Shown here one piece after another: positions 1 to 12,843 of a stretch of 64,000 nt of DNA. The notes beneath the pieces were generated by a model. The model had not been told where the DNA came from. It saw nothing but the letters and a program-made list of their open reading frames with translations, and searched no databases. A program made the position numbers and the translations under genes. Source of the DNA: Malurus cyaneus samueli (Eukaryota > Chordata > Aves > Passeriformes > Maluridae); assembly GCA_009741485.1 (NCBI GenBank), contig CM019214.1, positions 23,334,267 to 23,398,266 of the forward strand, given 5' to 3'. The first letter of the stretch is position 1; the number at the start of each line of letters is the position of its first letter.

Positions 1-44
1 TGTAGTTACGAATTTCTCTGTCTCTTGTAAGATGGTTATGGTAA

Positions 45-85
45 CTTTTTCTTTCTTTTCTTTCTTTTTCTTTTCTTTTTCTTTC
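45..85. repeat. (TTTC)n polypyrimidine tract
   Basis: Run of TTTC/TTTTC units with no purine, a simple repeat. Confidence 0.85.
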
Positions 86-1558
86 CTACTACATTTTAAT
101 GAAAAAACAGGTGTAAAGGACATCAGGTTAACTACATTGTTCTAGAGGTATGATGAGGAGTCAAATAAAAAATTATTTGATGGATGGAACAGGTCTTGAT
201 AAATTACTATTGGTGATTATAAGGCCCTCCCCTATTTCAAAGTACTGCAAGTGCAGTAAATGCAGAAATGTCATACTGGACATAGAGGAGATTTGGATTG
301 TTCCGTGTTCCCAGGCAGCTGTCCTGAAACAAGATTTCTATAGGAAAAGTATTGCTCTGATGACCCAGAAACATTGCCCTGCAATCTGATTGCGTTCATC
401 AGACTCAGGAATGACATAGTCTGGATAATACTTATAGATCTTCATCCAGATCCATACAGCATCCCATATATAAATGATACTCGCTTGCTTTTCCAAATAG
501 GATTGCTCCCTTACAGCTTGAACACCATCTTTATTTTAAGCTGTTTATATTGTAGAGTAAGTCTAGATTTGTCCCCATGAGGACAGATCCTACAAAGTGT
601 CTTGTATCTCCATGTTGGGAAAAGGGCATTTCTTATTACAGATATTTGCCACCTGTTGAGATCCTGAAGAGACAGCATTTCAGCAATATCCTGAATTTTG
701 TAATGAAGCAGGAAGTCTTCAATGAAGTTCACAGCTACACAGGAATGGGGTGATCTTTCTTGTGAAGACTATTGAGGGGAATAGTGCTTTTTGTGGGACT
801 GGAGCAGTGTCTACCATATGAACAAGCTGGAATTTACTTTGAGGACTTGTGTTAAAAAAATGAAAGCAAATAATGTGGAAGGACTTCACTGCTATGTGAA
901 TCTGTTGCAAAGGGTCGAGACATCATAAGTAATGTTTCATCATGAGAAAGGAAATTAAATGCAGAAATACTGCTCTAAAGAAAATACAGAACAAAAAGGT
1001 TGATGTTTGCTAAATGGAAAAGACTAGCAGTCTTATTCACAGATATTTCCAAAGAGCTGCTTCAAAAGCAATTACACAAAAAATTAATCAAAGACCCTTT
1101 CCTTTCTTCACGTATTTATTCAGCTTTTCCTAATGAACATGAGTTTTAATTGAAGTCAGAACAGACTCTTGTTTTGATTGCATTAGGAAGAAACTCAAAT
1201 CTTAAATATTCACAATTCCTCTTGATACCAATGTGAGTTCTGTATGAAGACATGTAGAAATCAGTAGTGAGGGTCAGGGAAGAAAATATAGATTCAAAAA
1301 CCCCAAAACTTAACAAATATGAAATATATTCCTGTCAGTGGTTCTGGGAAAAAAAAGAGGAAACAAAAAAAAAAAAAGCAACACTGATACAGGCCAACAT
1401 TAATGAGCTAGATAAGGAATGTATTAGTGAATTTACTTGTGTAAATCTTTCCTTGTGAACTGAAGGTAGTTTTCTTTTCCAGCTGAAATTAGGTAGCAAT
1501 GTAATAGAAGGATGTGCTCATAGTATACACCAAATAAATCTTCTCAAGTCTCTGCACT

Positions 1559-1600
1559 GCTATCAATGATACAAAAAGTGCTATCAATGATATAAAAAAA
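1559..1600. repeat. 21-bp tandem duplication
   Basis: Two adjacent copies (1559-1579, 1580-1600) starting GCTATCAATGATA and ending in an A-rich run. Confidence 0.85.
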
Positions 1601-4600
1601 CCAAACTTCCAAATACTCAAAACAGGTTGAACAAACATCTTCAGTAGTATTCTAAAGGAATCGGTTTGGTCCACTATGTAAACAAATCTAAGTTTCTACA
1701 ACTCTGCAAACAACTTGCCTCCTTACGAACCACCCTTGTTACAGTATATCACACTCTGGCCTGAAGCACATTTGATTATCCTTCTGGGTTAAGCACAAGA
1801 GGGAAGATAACTAATTAATTATATGCTGATTAACATTTATCTTAAATTTATGACAGCTTCCAATTACTTTTTTTTATCCCAAAAGCTGATACCAGAGGAT
1901 ATCCCCACATTAAAAGATTCCAAATAATCTTACTGCCAAAAGACCTTGGCATCCTAGCGCATTTTTCTTAAAAAATGAAGGAATAAGAGTAAACTGAAAC
2001 ACATGAGATTCTGGTTAATTCAAATACACTAATTACTTCTCAATACATACTGTGAATTTCCAGCTCTGAAACAGCTGTCAGAGGAATATATGCACCTTGG
2101 GTTGAGATTTCTGTATATTGGAGTGCATGAGGATTCATGAAACAGCTGAAATTCACTGTTTGCAATGGCTTAGGTGGGAGGGCGTAAGACAAGCTGATGC
2201 TGACTTAAGTTATTTGAAGGTCTTTTAGGAGCCTGCCAAAGGAGACTTTTAAGAGATGCTCAAAGCTTTCACATGCAAGGGAATTGCAATTCTGAGCTTA
2301 AATACTGGGAAAATTGACACATTCATTGTCATCTGCTCCAAGACCTATTTAAGGAAATGCTATGAAATAGCTACACATTTGCAGTGATGGCATTTATAGT
2401 ATAGATATTCCTTTTCTTGACCTCCCTCCTAAAAAACCTTTGGTTGGCATCCAAAAGAGCGGAATTAGAAGTGCTGATGAATTGTTGAAATATCAAATCT
2501 GGCAGCGAGGTGCAAGAGCTGCCTTGGCTTGCACCAGCAGAGAGAGGTTAGAGGATGAAAGACAGTTGCTACTTTTTCTTGGGTGATAACTTGCTGTTTT
2601 CTGAATCTCAGTGAAAGCTTTCAAAGCTTTTCTGCATCCTGTTTTGCCAGATCTAATTTGGAAGACATTCTACAATGTACCGGATCTTTTATTCATGCTA
2701 TGAATAAAGGCTTTTCCTTCAAAGAAAGAAAGAAAAAAAAAATGTCCAGGCTAGGTATTTTTTTAATGCTGCCTTCTTCCCAGTGTCATAAACAAGACCA
2801 TAATTTGTAGGGTTTAGTTGGTATTATTCCAAAGTATTTTCCCATGGTTTTGAAGTACTGTAGAATTCATGTGACTGAATCACTCAGCATTAGACAGAAG
2901 ATTGCAAGTTTTAACTTGGAAGACCCAAGTTTAAGAAGAAGGACAAAGACTGAGGGTGCTGGAAGTGCAGGGTCTGTGTCTGTAACTGGATAATGGAAAC
3001 AGTTTGAGTGTATCACCAAAGCTCTGTAGCTATGCTTTGGGTGTTGAATATTCCTGGATCTGTATTTGCTTAAATGAACACGAAGGCTGTCTTTCTGTAT
3101 CCCTATTAACCTTTAGCTTGCTAACAGGATTAATTCCACAACAACATAGCTTTAACTAGCAGGTGGTTAATATTTTTCTTTCAAAAAATCAGTGCTGTCT
3201 TTGTCTTCTTTTTTTTTAATACAGAGATCAAAAGCTGCAAGACAATCTAAGTATTTTTAGATAATATCGTTAGGAAGGCTTTGGGTTTGTTATTTTTATT
3301 TTCTTTTTGTCTTCTGTTATATACTAATAATTATTATAGCAGCAAAAACTGATCACTCCAATTGTGAAAAATTATTTTTATTCTTTTTGAATAGCATATT
3401 CTGAGAGCTATTGTTAAGGTACACCGTCACCCAGATGATTTTAAAAGAGCTGATATCTACCTGACTATAACCATGGAGATGACTGAAACCTTGGAATAAG
3501 CAGCTTTTACTGAAGATTTTATTGCTTTACAAAGCAGATTTTTTGTTTGTTTTAGGTTGAGTTTTTTTGGATGGGGGTTATTGTTTATAAGATCTCTGAA
3601 ATAAACCTGTTTAACAAACTGAATACTTACAATGTCTGAAAGCTCCAATGAAACTCCAATTGGCTTTAATTTGGCTCATACTTTGGCAGGAAAGGAGAAA
3701 AGCCTGGGAGAATGACCTTTACTTATTCCCTAGAGTGTAAACAATTGAGAGATAGATATGAGCTGATCCACATTCTCTGTAGGAGCCTTTCTCTCCTCTC
3801 AGTGTGTACTGTGTAATGAATCAGTAACTCACATTGGTGTCGATAGTAATTATGTACTGGAAAGGAATGAAATTTTAAATTGGTAACTCTTCATAAAATC
3901 TTATTACACAGTTCTATAGGCCACTGCTCAATGCAGTGGGTTAATAAGCATTAGTTAAATTCCTGTCGGGGCAGTAGGATTAATATAGGTAAAATGTTTA
4001 ATAGAAACTTGCTGTTTAATTAGTTTCCAAAGAGAAAAGAGCTTAGCTAATACATATGATTTGTAAAAAAAGTCTTTTTTATTGTAGCTCTCTGTCACTT
4101 AGTACTGGTTTTGTCTGTGAATATCATCAGATATGAGAAGATCCTTTAAACCACTGGAATAATAAAAATTTTGTATAAAAAGCAACGTGAGAGAATACAA
4201 ACCATGCATGGTTAAGCATTTCAGGAAATGTATGGGCAGTCTTCATTTTAGCCCATAATGAACAATGGATTTTGTTACAGACTTTATATGATTGTATACC
4301 ACTTCTTGAATGAAACTATTTTCTTAACCACATTTTAAATACTGGTTTATGCAATTTTTCTAGTGCTATCAATTATTCAGCATGTGCTAGAAAGAATCCA
4401 AGAATGTCTTTTATATAAAATGACATAGCATGCTAATGTTGCTCAATGCATTTACAAATAAATCACCTCTTTCTGGAACACCGTTCCTCTTTGGATCTCA
4501 GACAGCCTTCCAGGTGACTGAGACATACCTCAGCAGAATTTTAATTCCTCTAGGTCCCAAGAACCTGACCCCTGCACAGCATGCATTATTGGCATAAGCA

Positions 4601-7600
4601 AACACATGTTCTAAAGTTAAGAAACAATCATAGCTCTAATATTGCTAATGACTTCAGACGATACCTTACGGATATCTCTGTTAATAAAGAAATCTGATTA
4701 TGAATATGCATACCAAGAGCATGCAGCCTGTGAGGCTGGAGTCAATACATTGCTGGGTCTTTTCTCTGCTTTGGAAGTTCAATAGACCACTGATCACAGG
4801 AATACCCAAATTCTGCCTGCTACCAGGCAGCTGCAGAGCCAGCAGTGAGTCACTGGAATGCAGAACCTGAGATCCCTCCCTCTCCACGCTGCACCACGGA
4901 AGCCAAAGAGATTGTCAGCCGATGTAGAAATTACACTTTCCCTCGCAGCAAGCAGAACCATGGAAAAGGTACAGGCAAGAATTTAGGCACCCACACATTC
5001 ACACATTTGGTCTTGATACTCCTCTCTAGTAAACACTAGGGGGAAAAATAGAAACAAGACACTTCTGAGGCGTGGAAAATCACAAAATGAAGTTTTCAGA
5101 CCACACATCAGTATTTGTTTAGTGATGCTGGTACCTTATTGCATGCTCTATGCTAGACTAGATCTTATGTCACAGCTAAGTGTCCCAAATAGCAGCCAGG
5201 ATGAAGTACTTCCCCGTTTCTATTACCTGGAGTTTTCACATGTGTTAGTAGTGCTGAAAATGAGTATGTGTGTGCATTTTAGATTTGCTAGAGTAGCTAA
5301 TCCTGATAAGGTAGAACCAGCACAAGCAGGACACACATAATTATCTAAAATGTTTTATATCGTGATTATTTTCATCACGCTCTTCAGCAGGCATATAAAA
5401 TTAAAATATCAATTTAAAGAAACTCTTGTAATCCATTTATAAATAAATTAAGCTTTACAGCTTTTCTTCGGTCTGCACACGATTATACCACTCAAGATCT
5501 CAGCATCCTTATGGCTAGATCAGATACCATATTGTAAAATCTATTTTAAAATGTTATTTTGAATAAGCTTGATAAGCATTAAATGGGGTAAAAAATTGTT
5601 TTGTTACAAGCCACGAAGAATGCATACTTGATTAAATATCAAAGACCAAAATTTACAAAATAATACCATGAGAACAGAAGCAAATGTAGCTTACAAGCAT
5701 TAAGGGAAGACATGATTAAAGTGATTACTATGCGCAGCATTAGTCATTGTTACTATACAATTCTGCTGCCTGCTGAAGTATTTAATCTACAGTAGAAGTA
5801 AGATATTTTATCCATCAGGTTAATATATAACAGCTGGCACAAAATAATTACTGCAAATGAAATCGAGAAGTGTGAAAGAATTTTTATATATTTATACATA
5901 TATATAGGAAACAAGTGTTCACGAGATAAATCACCTCAACATAACAGAGCTCTTTGTTAGTCATCCTATCAGAAATACATTAGATAAAACTCTTGTCCAT
6001 TTTTTTTCTTACTGCTGTTTCTGTCAGAACTTAAAAAATAATACATACTAAAGATGAATGGATGCTGGTCAGACATCTAATTTTTGCTCTCAAATTCTAA
6101 GAAGTGGATGGCATGTTGATTTTCTGTGAAAATAATGTCTATTTTAGCTCTAGTTTATTCAGAGAAAGTAAACCAAGGAGGTGGGTAATAGCATGTATTT
6201 ACAATAAATTTGTTGAATACAGGTTTGTATACAGTAAACATAAACATAAGTTAGTGGACATCACTGATTTTCCTTTTGAGTGGCCCCAGTTAGTGATCTC
6301 AATTTACAGGTGATGTGTTTTGTAAAAATTGTAAGTGATGTTTCCATTCAAGTGAGATCAAAACAAGAGTTTTAATCTGTTTTCCTGTAGCAATGATGAC
6401 GTCAGGGTGGTGATCCAAAGCCCAGACTCATTCAAAGGGACAAGAACTTACCTCACAACTCATTCCACAATATTTTGGGTGTAAGGGCACAGAGGCAAAC
6501 AAGGTTATTTGTTGTTTTCCCTGTCCCTGAACCCTACACAAAGGTAGCAATGGACACTTCCCTGTTAATTCAGACTGCTTGCTAACTGAAGTAGCACAGG
6601 GCAGAAAGGGAGAAATCCACTGCTGGAAACACTTCTGGCTGCTGGGATCCTTTCCTCTAAGCCAGTCAGTATTTCCAAGTAAGGAGGTTTCACAAGAGAA
6701 TATTTTAAAAAAACAAGACACCAGTCTAATGCTTAAGACAGATTTTCATGACTAGATTGCCTTGGGTGAAAGGGTCCTCTTTGGAAATCTTCTTGAAATA
6801 CAATATATGGTACATGTTGTCTTAAGTCATAAATGACACAAAGTGCTAGGAATAATTTGGATTCATATCTAAACTGCTAGGAGGAAATATGAAAGAGAAA
6901 ATAAGACAATTCTGTGCTGTTTCTGACTACTGTTTTTTCTCCTGTTCGAGCATCTGACAGCTCCTCCCAACATGAATCACAAACTGGGAATGAAGGTCAG
7001 GGACTGAAGGATTTGCTCATTTTAACCTTCCTGCTTTCTCCTACCGTCAGAGTGAAATATAAATAACTTTTTTTTTTTCATATTCTATCCTTATTTCCAA
7101 TGTTATCAAAGTCTAAATGCCAGATTTTTTTTTATTTGTGTGAAATGCTCCACTATTCAGTAATGGTAGAACTGGCACCACACGAGGAATAAAGTGTTAC
7201 AAATAATGCAAACCAAGAATCTAATAATGCCAAAATCCAAGAGCTGAACCTACTTGAGCCAGCTGATTAAACTGAAGTAGTCCCCTACATAACTACACTG
7301 TAAAATTATCAGACCTTTAATGAGGGAGACAACAACTTTTCAAATGAGATTTAGTTCATTCTTTATTTCTTACATTTGCAGTGTAAAAAACTATACCAGG
7401 AATGGATAAGGTGCTTTATAATTCTAATAGAAACACATACACGTATTATACATTATTATTTATGTAATACATAATATCCATTCAAGATTTCACAAAACAA
7501 AATTCATATATAGGAAGTAAATTCAATGCAAGCAATATATTTAAAATACCTATTCTGGTTAGAAATAAATTAATTATTTTTCCAGCTCTGTTTATTATTA

Positions 7601-7687
7601 TTTAAAAGGGAAAACTGCATAACATAGAGTAATAAGGAATTCCTGTATGGGATTTTTTTTAAGTTTAGAGATATCAGGAAATTCAAT

Positions 7688-7709
7688 AAAAAAAAAAAAA
7701 AAAAAAAAA
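7688..7709. repeat. Poly(A) run
   Basis: Twenty-two A in a row, preceded by an AATAAA-like sequence. No retrogene or element body recognisable to its left. Confidence 0.9.
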
Positions 7710-10331
7710 GTGAAAAATTTAAAATAAAAAAAATGGAGCTGTATTGATAAATGCTTTGTTGTATCTGTTAATGTCAGGTATAAAGCTGTTTTAAATAAAA
7801 CATTTGCTTTCATATTGGACAACTGCAAATCTACCTATTGCCTTGTCCTAATATAATTGAGGCTATCACTGTCCTTCACAGAAAGAAACTTCTTATTAAC
7901 ATTCTCAAAATTAAAAAGAAACAGGATTTAATTACGTTGTTTGATCCTTTACACAGTTTGTTATGGTTCATACACAGTTATGTATGGTTCAAAATCCAGG
8001 CCAGTTGGTTTCTTATCCTTAGCTCAACATGCAGTCACATTAGATTATCTTCAGGTTTTCGTTTTGGCTTTTTTTGCCTTCACTATAATTGGACATTTTG
8101 CATAGACTGTACTCTTGATTCATTTATATTTGGCACTATATTGAAATACACTTGTCATTGTTAACCAACATCCAACAATTATGATAATTTGACATACCAT
8201 TTTGAAAGTTATATTGAATTTTCTCTTTTTATAGACACTAATTGCATATTTTAAGTGATGGATCTCGTTCTTTCCGAAGCATACTTCTGGATCCCTTATT
8301 TATCATAATTTGAGAAAGAGGTATGACCTTATTTCTTCCATTTCTTAGGTTTTCAGAAATGCATAAACAGTGCAAACAAACATAAATCATGTTCCATCAG
8401 CTAACTGTTACAAAACCATTTACATGGAAACAGGGTAATTCTGCCCCATTTCCCACCCAGTAGTTAGTGCTTAAGAAATTCAGGTGGAATGGAGAAATTG
8501 GGCTGAATTAGCTCATACTTGAAATAACACATCATATTTGGCATGATTATTAAGCTTTTCTATATGCCTGGGAAACCACAGGGATGTGTTATTTAGCCTT
8601 TTCACCTGAAAACATTTCCATGTCATCCTTGTGCACATCCCTGTGCCATTTTATGAGCCTCCCCTCCAATCCCAGGTGGGAGTCTTTGACTCCCATTTCT
8701 TCGCCACACTTCTGCTGTCAGAAATGTGTTGTAGGAGATAACGAATGAGTGACACTGAGAAGAATCACATCTGTGCAACTGAACACAGACAGCTGATCCA
8801 GAAAGTGCTGCACAACAGTGGCACTGCTGCTCGTAGCTGTGGCTCTGGCACAGGAGGGAACACCAGGAAGAGCCAGGCACATCCACCGTGCTCCCAAATG
8901 GCTGCCCCTGCTCTGCAGGATGTGAATCCCTCGCCATAGGGTGCACGTTTCATAAATGCTGTTTATTTGTGAATGAACGACAGCCTGGAGACTTACAGTA
9001 CTCAAAACAACTATAAACAACTTTTTAATTTTATTTATGAGAGGAGGATGAGAAGGAACTGTGTTGCAAGAATAGCTGAAAGTAAGAACCTTTCCACACA
9101 TGTATTAATTCATGGAAAAGTGGTGATGGGCTGAAATCTGATCCCCTTTCCCCCCACTATAGATGGGAACCCATTGATTAGAGAAAACATTTTCTTTGAG
9201 CCCTCAGAATTTCAAGCAGACAACTATTTGAATGACTGTGGCTGTTACTTAAATAAGCATCAGTAACACACTATTTTCAGTCCTTAATAATTTAAGTTTT
9301 GCTTGGCACTTCCATGTAACAACCATGCTGAGCAATATGTGACTGAAGACTAGACATTTGGAGGTGTAAGGAATGATAGAGCAGACACTTAAAATTTTCA
9401 TCAGGACATCTCTCACCATGTTTTTAAAACATCAATTAAGGGAAGTATGCTTTGAAGAACTGGCTGAAATTTTTATTTAGCTTAGAGATATAGGTATTTA
9501 GCATTTCAAACAGCCATGAAGTGCAGAAAATGGCCAGTAGCAGCTAAATCTTGGAAAGCAGACTTTTAAGTAGGTTTTCTCTGGTTAGAAAACTTAAGGA
9601 AATGTTCAGTTACTTGCAGTTACCAAAAAGGGCAATGAACATTTATAAGGCTTTAAAAGCATGTCATGCCACAAAATCCATATTAACAGACTCATTGGAA
9701 AGACATCTGCTGCATTAAGTGAACTTCTGCAAGAGGAACTCTGCAAGCAGTTCTGAGATTCCCCACACTTTTAAGCAGGTGGCAGTGTAGGTTAAAGAGA
9801 CATAGATTTTTCCTCCAGCTGATAGAAATCATTGTTTCCAATTTTCCCATTTATCTGAACCTACAGTAAAATACACAGCACTATTAGGAGTTGGGCTCCT
9901 ATCTAGATGGAAATAAGCACGGACTTTGAAATACACTTCTTTGTTGACTCAACAGTATTCTATTATTGCCAGATGCAGTTTTGTGAGCTTTATTTCTCAA
10001 AACAAGATACTGCAGCCAGAGACATAACTCAACCTCTCTTCTTTAATATGACAGTAGGGAGATTTATCTTTTGACAGGGTTAGGAGATGTTACAGTGCAG
10101 TGATTCAGCACCAGCACTCAGTGTCTAATGACAAACATTGATTATTTTAATAAAAGCAAATTCAGTGACCTTCCTTCTATTGGACCTAATTTATGCCACC
10201 AGAAGAGACTCAGGAGCTAAGGCAATAAGGGATTTAGCTTACATTTGCAACTTGGGGCCTCTTTTTCAATTATTTCAATCTTTTGTGCATAGAATATTGC
10301 ATTATCATGCCTAAGAATCACTAATAAAGTT

Positions 10332-10565
10332 GATTTTAATATCTTTGACAGTGACATGGATGGTGGGATGGAGCGCACCCTCAACGAGTCTGACAATGGC
10401 ACTCAGCTGTGTGGTGTGCTTGACACGCTGGAGGAAGGGATGCCATCCTGAAGGTTCTTGAGAGGCTTGAGGGGTGGGACACATGAACCTTGTGAAGTCC
10501 AGCAAGACCAAGAACAAGGTCCTGCATTGGATCGAGGCAACTCCATAACTATTCTATGATTTTCT
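10332..10565 (+). mobile_element. CR1 LINE fragment, internally deleted
   Basis: The sequence follows the CR1 ORF2 reverse-transcriptase region in plus orientation: the 'D-M-D-G-G-M-E-R-T-L' segment, a decayed catalytic box, then 'D-T-L-E' and a reading up to about 10520. It then jumps to the element's 3' end, with ATTCTATGATT at about 10552-10562. The coding region is broken and part of the element is deleted. CR1 is the dominant avian non-LTR retrotransposon and inserts 5'-truncated copies. Boundaries are approximate. Confidence 0.85.
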
Positions 10566-11635
10566 GTATTTTTTATTTTATATATTTTACTTAATTTCTA
10601 TTTTTTTTCAGATACATCCTACCATATCAAGCTAAAATAAACAAACAAAATGCAACAACTAAATTTCTTTTAATGAACAGCATGTGGCTTTGCTCTTTTG
10701 CTAATGTGTGAACAGAACAACCCTTTTTCAGAAGCATTTTTAAGGCAGCTAGACACATGGTATAAGTATTTGCCATGAAGCAGTAGGTTTTTTAGTTGGA
10801 GATATGAGAAATGTGTCTGTGTGCAAATATATTTATGGAAATAAAACTGTTCAGTTGGACTGGTTCTGTGGCAGGAGTAAAAAATACAGCTGAACCTAAA
10901 ACTGAAGAAAGAACAATAGTTTATTTATTTTAGGAGTGCATGATGGGTAAAAATCCCCATTCTTTTGTAGGAATTGATTTCCACATTGTTGAGATAGATT
11001 TTATTCTTATTTTCACAGCATTTAGACTTTTTCAATAGGAACAAACGGAACCAGTGGGGAAGCATCCAGCTTTTTCTCAGGGTGAAGCAGTGCACACAGA
11101 ATCAGACACTAACCAGTGGCAGTAGGGAGGGCAAAGTGTAGTAATAGCAGAGAAAAAGCATTTTATATTCCCTGAACATGGCAAGACAAGATTCCCCAAC
11201 TCCCTATTTAAAACTATGTTATCAAAATGCTTTAACATGAGAACCTCTAACTGAGCAATTACAATGTGGGAATCGTTGTGGGAAGGACACAGGACTGTGA
11301 CAGTGGAGAATGGCAAAGCTGTGCCTCACACCTGCTCTGGCACTGGCCACCTGAGGAGTCTCAGATAGTTACATCCTCTGCTTCAACACCCCATGTATAA
11401 AAAGAGAAGGATCTGCTTCCCATGTGTCAGGTGTGGAGAGAGAAACATCCCCTAGTAATCTTCTCTGTGCCACAGAGAAATTAAACCAGCCTGAAATGGA
11501 GACTATGCAATCTTCCCTCTTTGGTTTCTCCACAGATTCCCCTCAGACAGCTCTTTTTCTCCTCACACCCACTTGGGTTTTAGCTCCCATGAGAGGGGAC
11601 AGCTCCTTAGCAGGGATAATCCTCCTCCACACCTG
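10566..11635. other. Gene-free spacer
   Basis: AT-rich DNA between two CR1 copies. I recognise nothing in it. Confidence 0.55.
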
Positions 11636-11946
11636 TCACAGAATGGGTCAGGTTGGAAGGGACCACAGTGGGTCACTTGGTCCAACCTCCCTGTTTGGAG
11701 GGAGTACATCCTAGAGTACAGGGTTGTGTCCAGAGGGTTCTGGAATATCTCCAGTAAGGGAGACTCCACATCCTCTCTCTGTGCCAATGTGCGGTCACTC
11801 GCACAGTAAAGTTCCTCACGTTCAGGTGGAACTTCCCGTGCATCAGCTTCTGCCTGGCGCCTTTCCTCCTAGCGGCTGGCACCACCGACAAGAACCCGGC
11901 ATTGTCCCGCTCTAGGCACTCACACAGGGCGATGAGGTCCCGTGTG
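11636..11946 (-). mobile_element. CR1 LINE 3' fragment
   Basis: On the plus strand it begins TCACAGAATGGG then GGTTGGAAGGGACCACAGTG, the reverse complement of a CR1 3' tail. It continues through 'CTGGAATATCTCCAGTAAGGG', 'TTCAGGTGGAACTTCC' and 'GGCTGGCACCACCGA' to 'GATGAGGTCCCGTG', all typical CR1 3' region sequence. It ends (5'-truncated end of the element) at the left edge of the CpG island, only about 1.2 kb from the GLRA2 start codon. No coding capacity. Confidence 0.88.
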
Positions 11947-12120
11947 AGTGCACAGGGCGGGCGGCAGGGCCGCGGTGCCGCCATCCCCACAGACACGGGG
12001 AGCCACAGGCGGCGGCGGCTCCCGCCGGGCCAGGGCCGTGCCCGCGGCGCGCCAGCGCCCCCAGCGGCGGGAGCGCGCACCGCATCGCCCCGCTCACAGC
12101 GCCCCAGCGTGACCGATCCC

Positions 12121-12183
12121 CACACACACCACCCGCACACACACAAACACACACACACACAACACACACACACACACACACAC

Positions 12184-12214
<31 letters not shown>
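12121..12214. repeat. (CA)n microsatellite
   Basis: About 94 bp of CA repeat interrupted by a few ACC, AAA and AA breaks, inside the CpG island. Likely length-variable between individuals. Confidence 0.97.
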
Positions 12215-12216
<2 letters not shown>

Positions 12217-12366
12217 CACCCCGCCATCGCAGCCCCTCACACCGCGGCACCCCAGGAGCGCCCGCACACACCGCGGCACCCCCCGCCATCGCAGCCCCCT
12301 CACACGCGCACCCCCGCACCGCAGCCCCTCACATCGCGGCACCCAGGAGCGCCCCGCACACACCCC
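12215..12366. repeat. GC-rich minisatellite with imperfect units
   Basis: The block 'GGCACC..CGCCATCGCAGCCCC.TCACA' followed by 'CGCGGCACCC.AGGAGCGCCC.GCACACAC' occurs at about 12214-12270, partly at 12271-12307 and again at about 12308-12366, with small insertions and deletions. It directly follows the CA repeat, whose CACAC motif also ends each unit, so it may have grown from that repeat's edge. Confidence 0.8.
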
Positions 12367-12555
12367 CGTTCGCGTCCCGCCCGCCCCCGCACCCCCGGCG
12401 CACAGTCCGCACAGATCCCGCAGCCGCCCCCGCCCCGGCGCGCACCCCCCCGCTCCCCTCCCATGCGCAGCGCTGCGCGGAGCTTCCAGCGCTGAATCCG
12501 TGCGCTCCCGCCCGCCCCATTCCAGCACAGCGCTGGGTTCCCTCCGTCCCTACAG

Positions 12556-12586
12556 CCCCCCTCCCTCACACCCTCCCTCCCTCCCC
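12556..12586 (-). promoter_or_regulatory. G-quadruplex motif on the minus strand
   Basis: Read on the minus strand, this segment has six runs of three or more G. The first four are separated by single A residues (GGGGAGGGAGGGAGGG), followed by a 5-base spacer and two more runs. Tracts of G with one-base loops form stable parallel quadruplexes. It sits at the 3' edge of the CpG island; folding and function are inferred. Confidence 0.7.
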
Positions 12587-12843
12587 GGCAAACGCCGACG
12601 CTTCGCTACCCAAAGAGGGAAAAAGCGGAGCGACCCAGTAGCCCCACCACCGTTCATAAATACTAATTTTCAAAGCGAAAGGGGAATAAAACATACCGAC
12701 AACAGAACTGCTCTCAGCGCTGTTCCCTTCTGCCTGATGCTCCTCGCATAGTTGGGTTTTCTCTTCTTTTCTTTCCCTTTTTTCAATCCCTTTCTTTCAA
12801 TTTCTTTTCTTCTTTTTATTTGGCTTTTTTTCTTCCCCCTCAG

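Larger units (their letters stand above)
1..10331. other. Upstream AT-rich DNA without a recognisable gene
   Basis: I see no exon, RNA gene or complete mobile element. Reading frames are all short and their products resemble no family I know. Small items: a T/C-rich tract at 45-85, a 21-bp tandem duplication at 1559-1600 and a 22-base A run at 7688-7709. A slightly GC-richer stretch at 8620-8950 has overlapping frames on both strands but no recognisable product. Confidence 0.6.
11870..12650. promoter_or_regulatory. CpG island, probable GLRA2 promoter region
   Basis: Base composition changes abruptly from AT-rich flanks to very GC-rich DNA dense in CG dinucleotides, about 0.5-1.2 kb upstream of the GLRA2 start codon. 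Such islands commonly mark vertebrate promoters. It contains a CA microsatellite, a GC-rich minisatellite, many CCGCCC/GCGC blocks and a G-quadruplex motif on the minus strand. A weak TATA-like TTCATAAATA occurs at 12653-12662, but I cannot place a transcription start. Long reading frames here come from repeat and GC composition, not from a gene. Confidence 0.75.

Noticed and set aside
10104..10112. TTCAGCACC, the left half of a REST/NRSF (RE1) site
   Set aside because: The right half does not match at normal spacing, and a 9-base half site is expected by chance.
11673..12528. Long overlapping reading frames up to 197 codons on both strands with Cys-Val or His-Thr runs
   Set aside because: They are translations of the CA microsatellite and CpG-rich DNA. 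Every frame is open there because stop codons are rare in such composition, and no domain is recognisable.
12653..12662. TATA-box-like TTCATAAATA before the GLRA2 leader
   Set aside because: Weak match and no supporting start-site signal. Mentioned under the island only.
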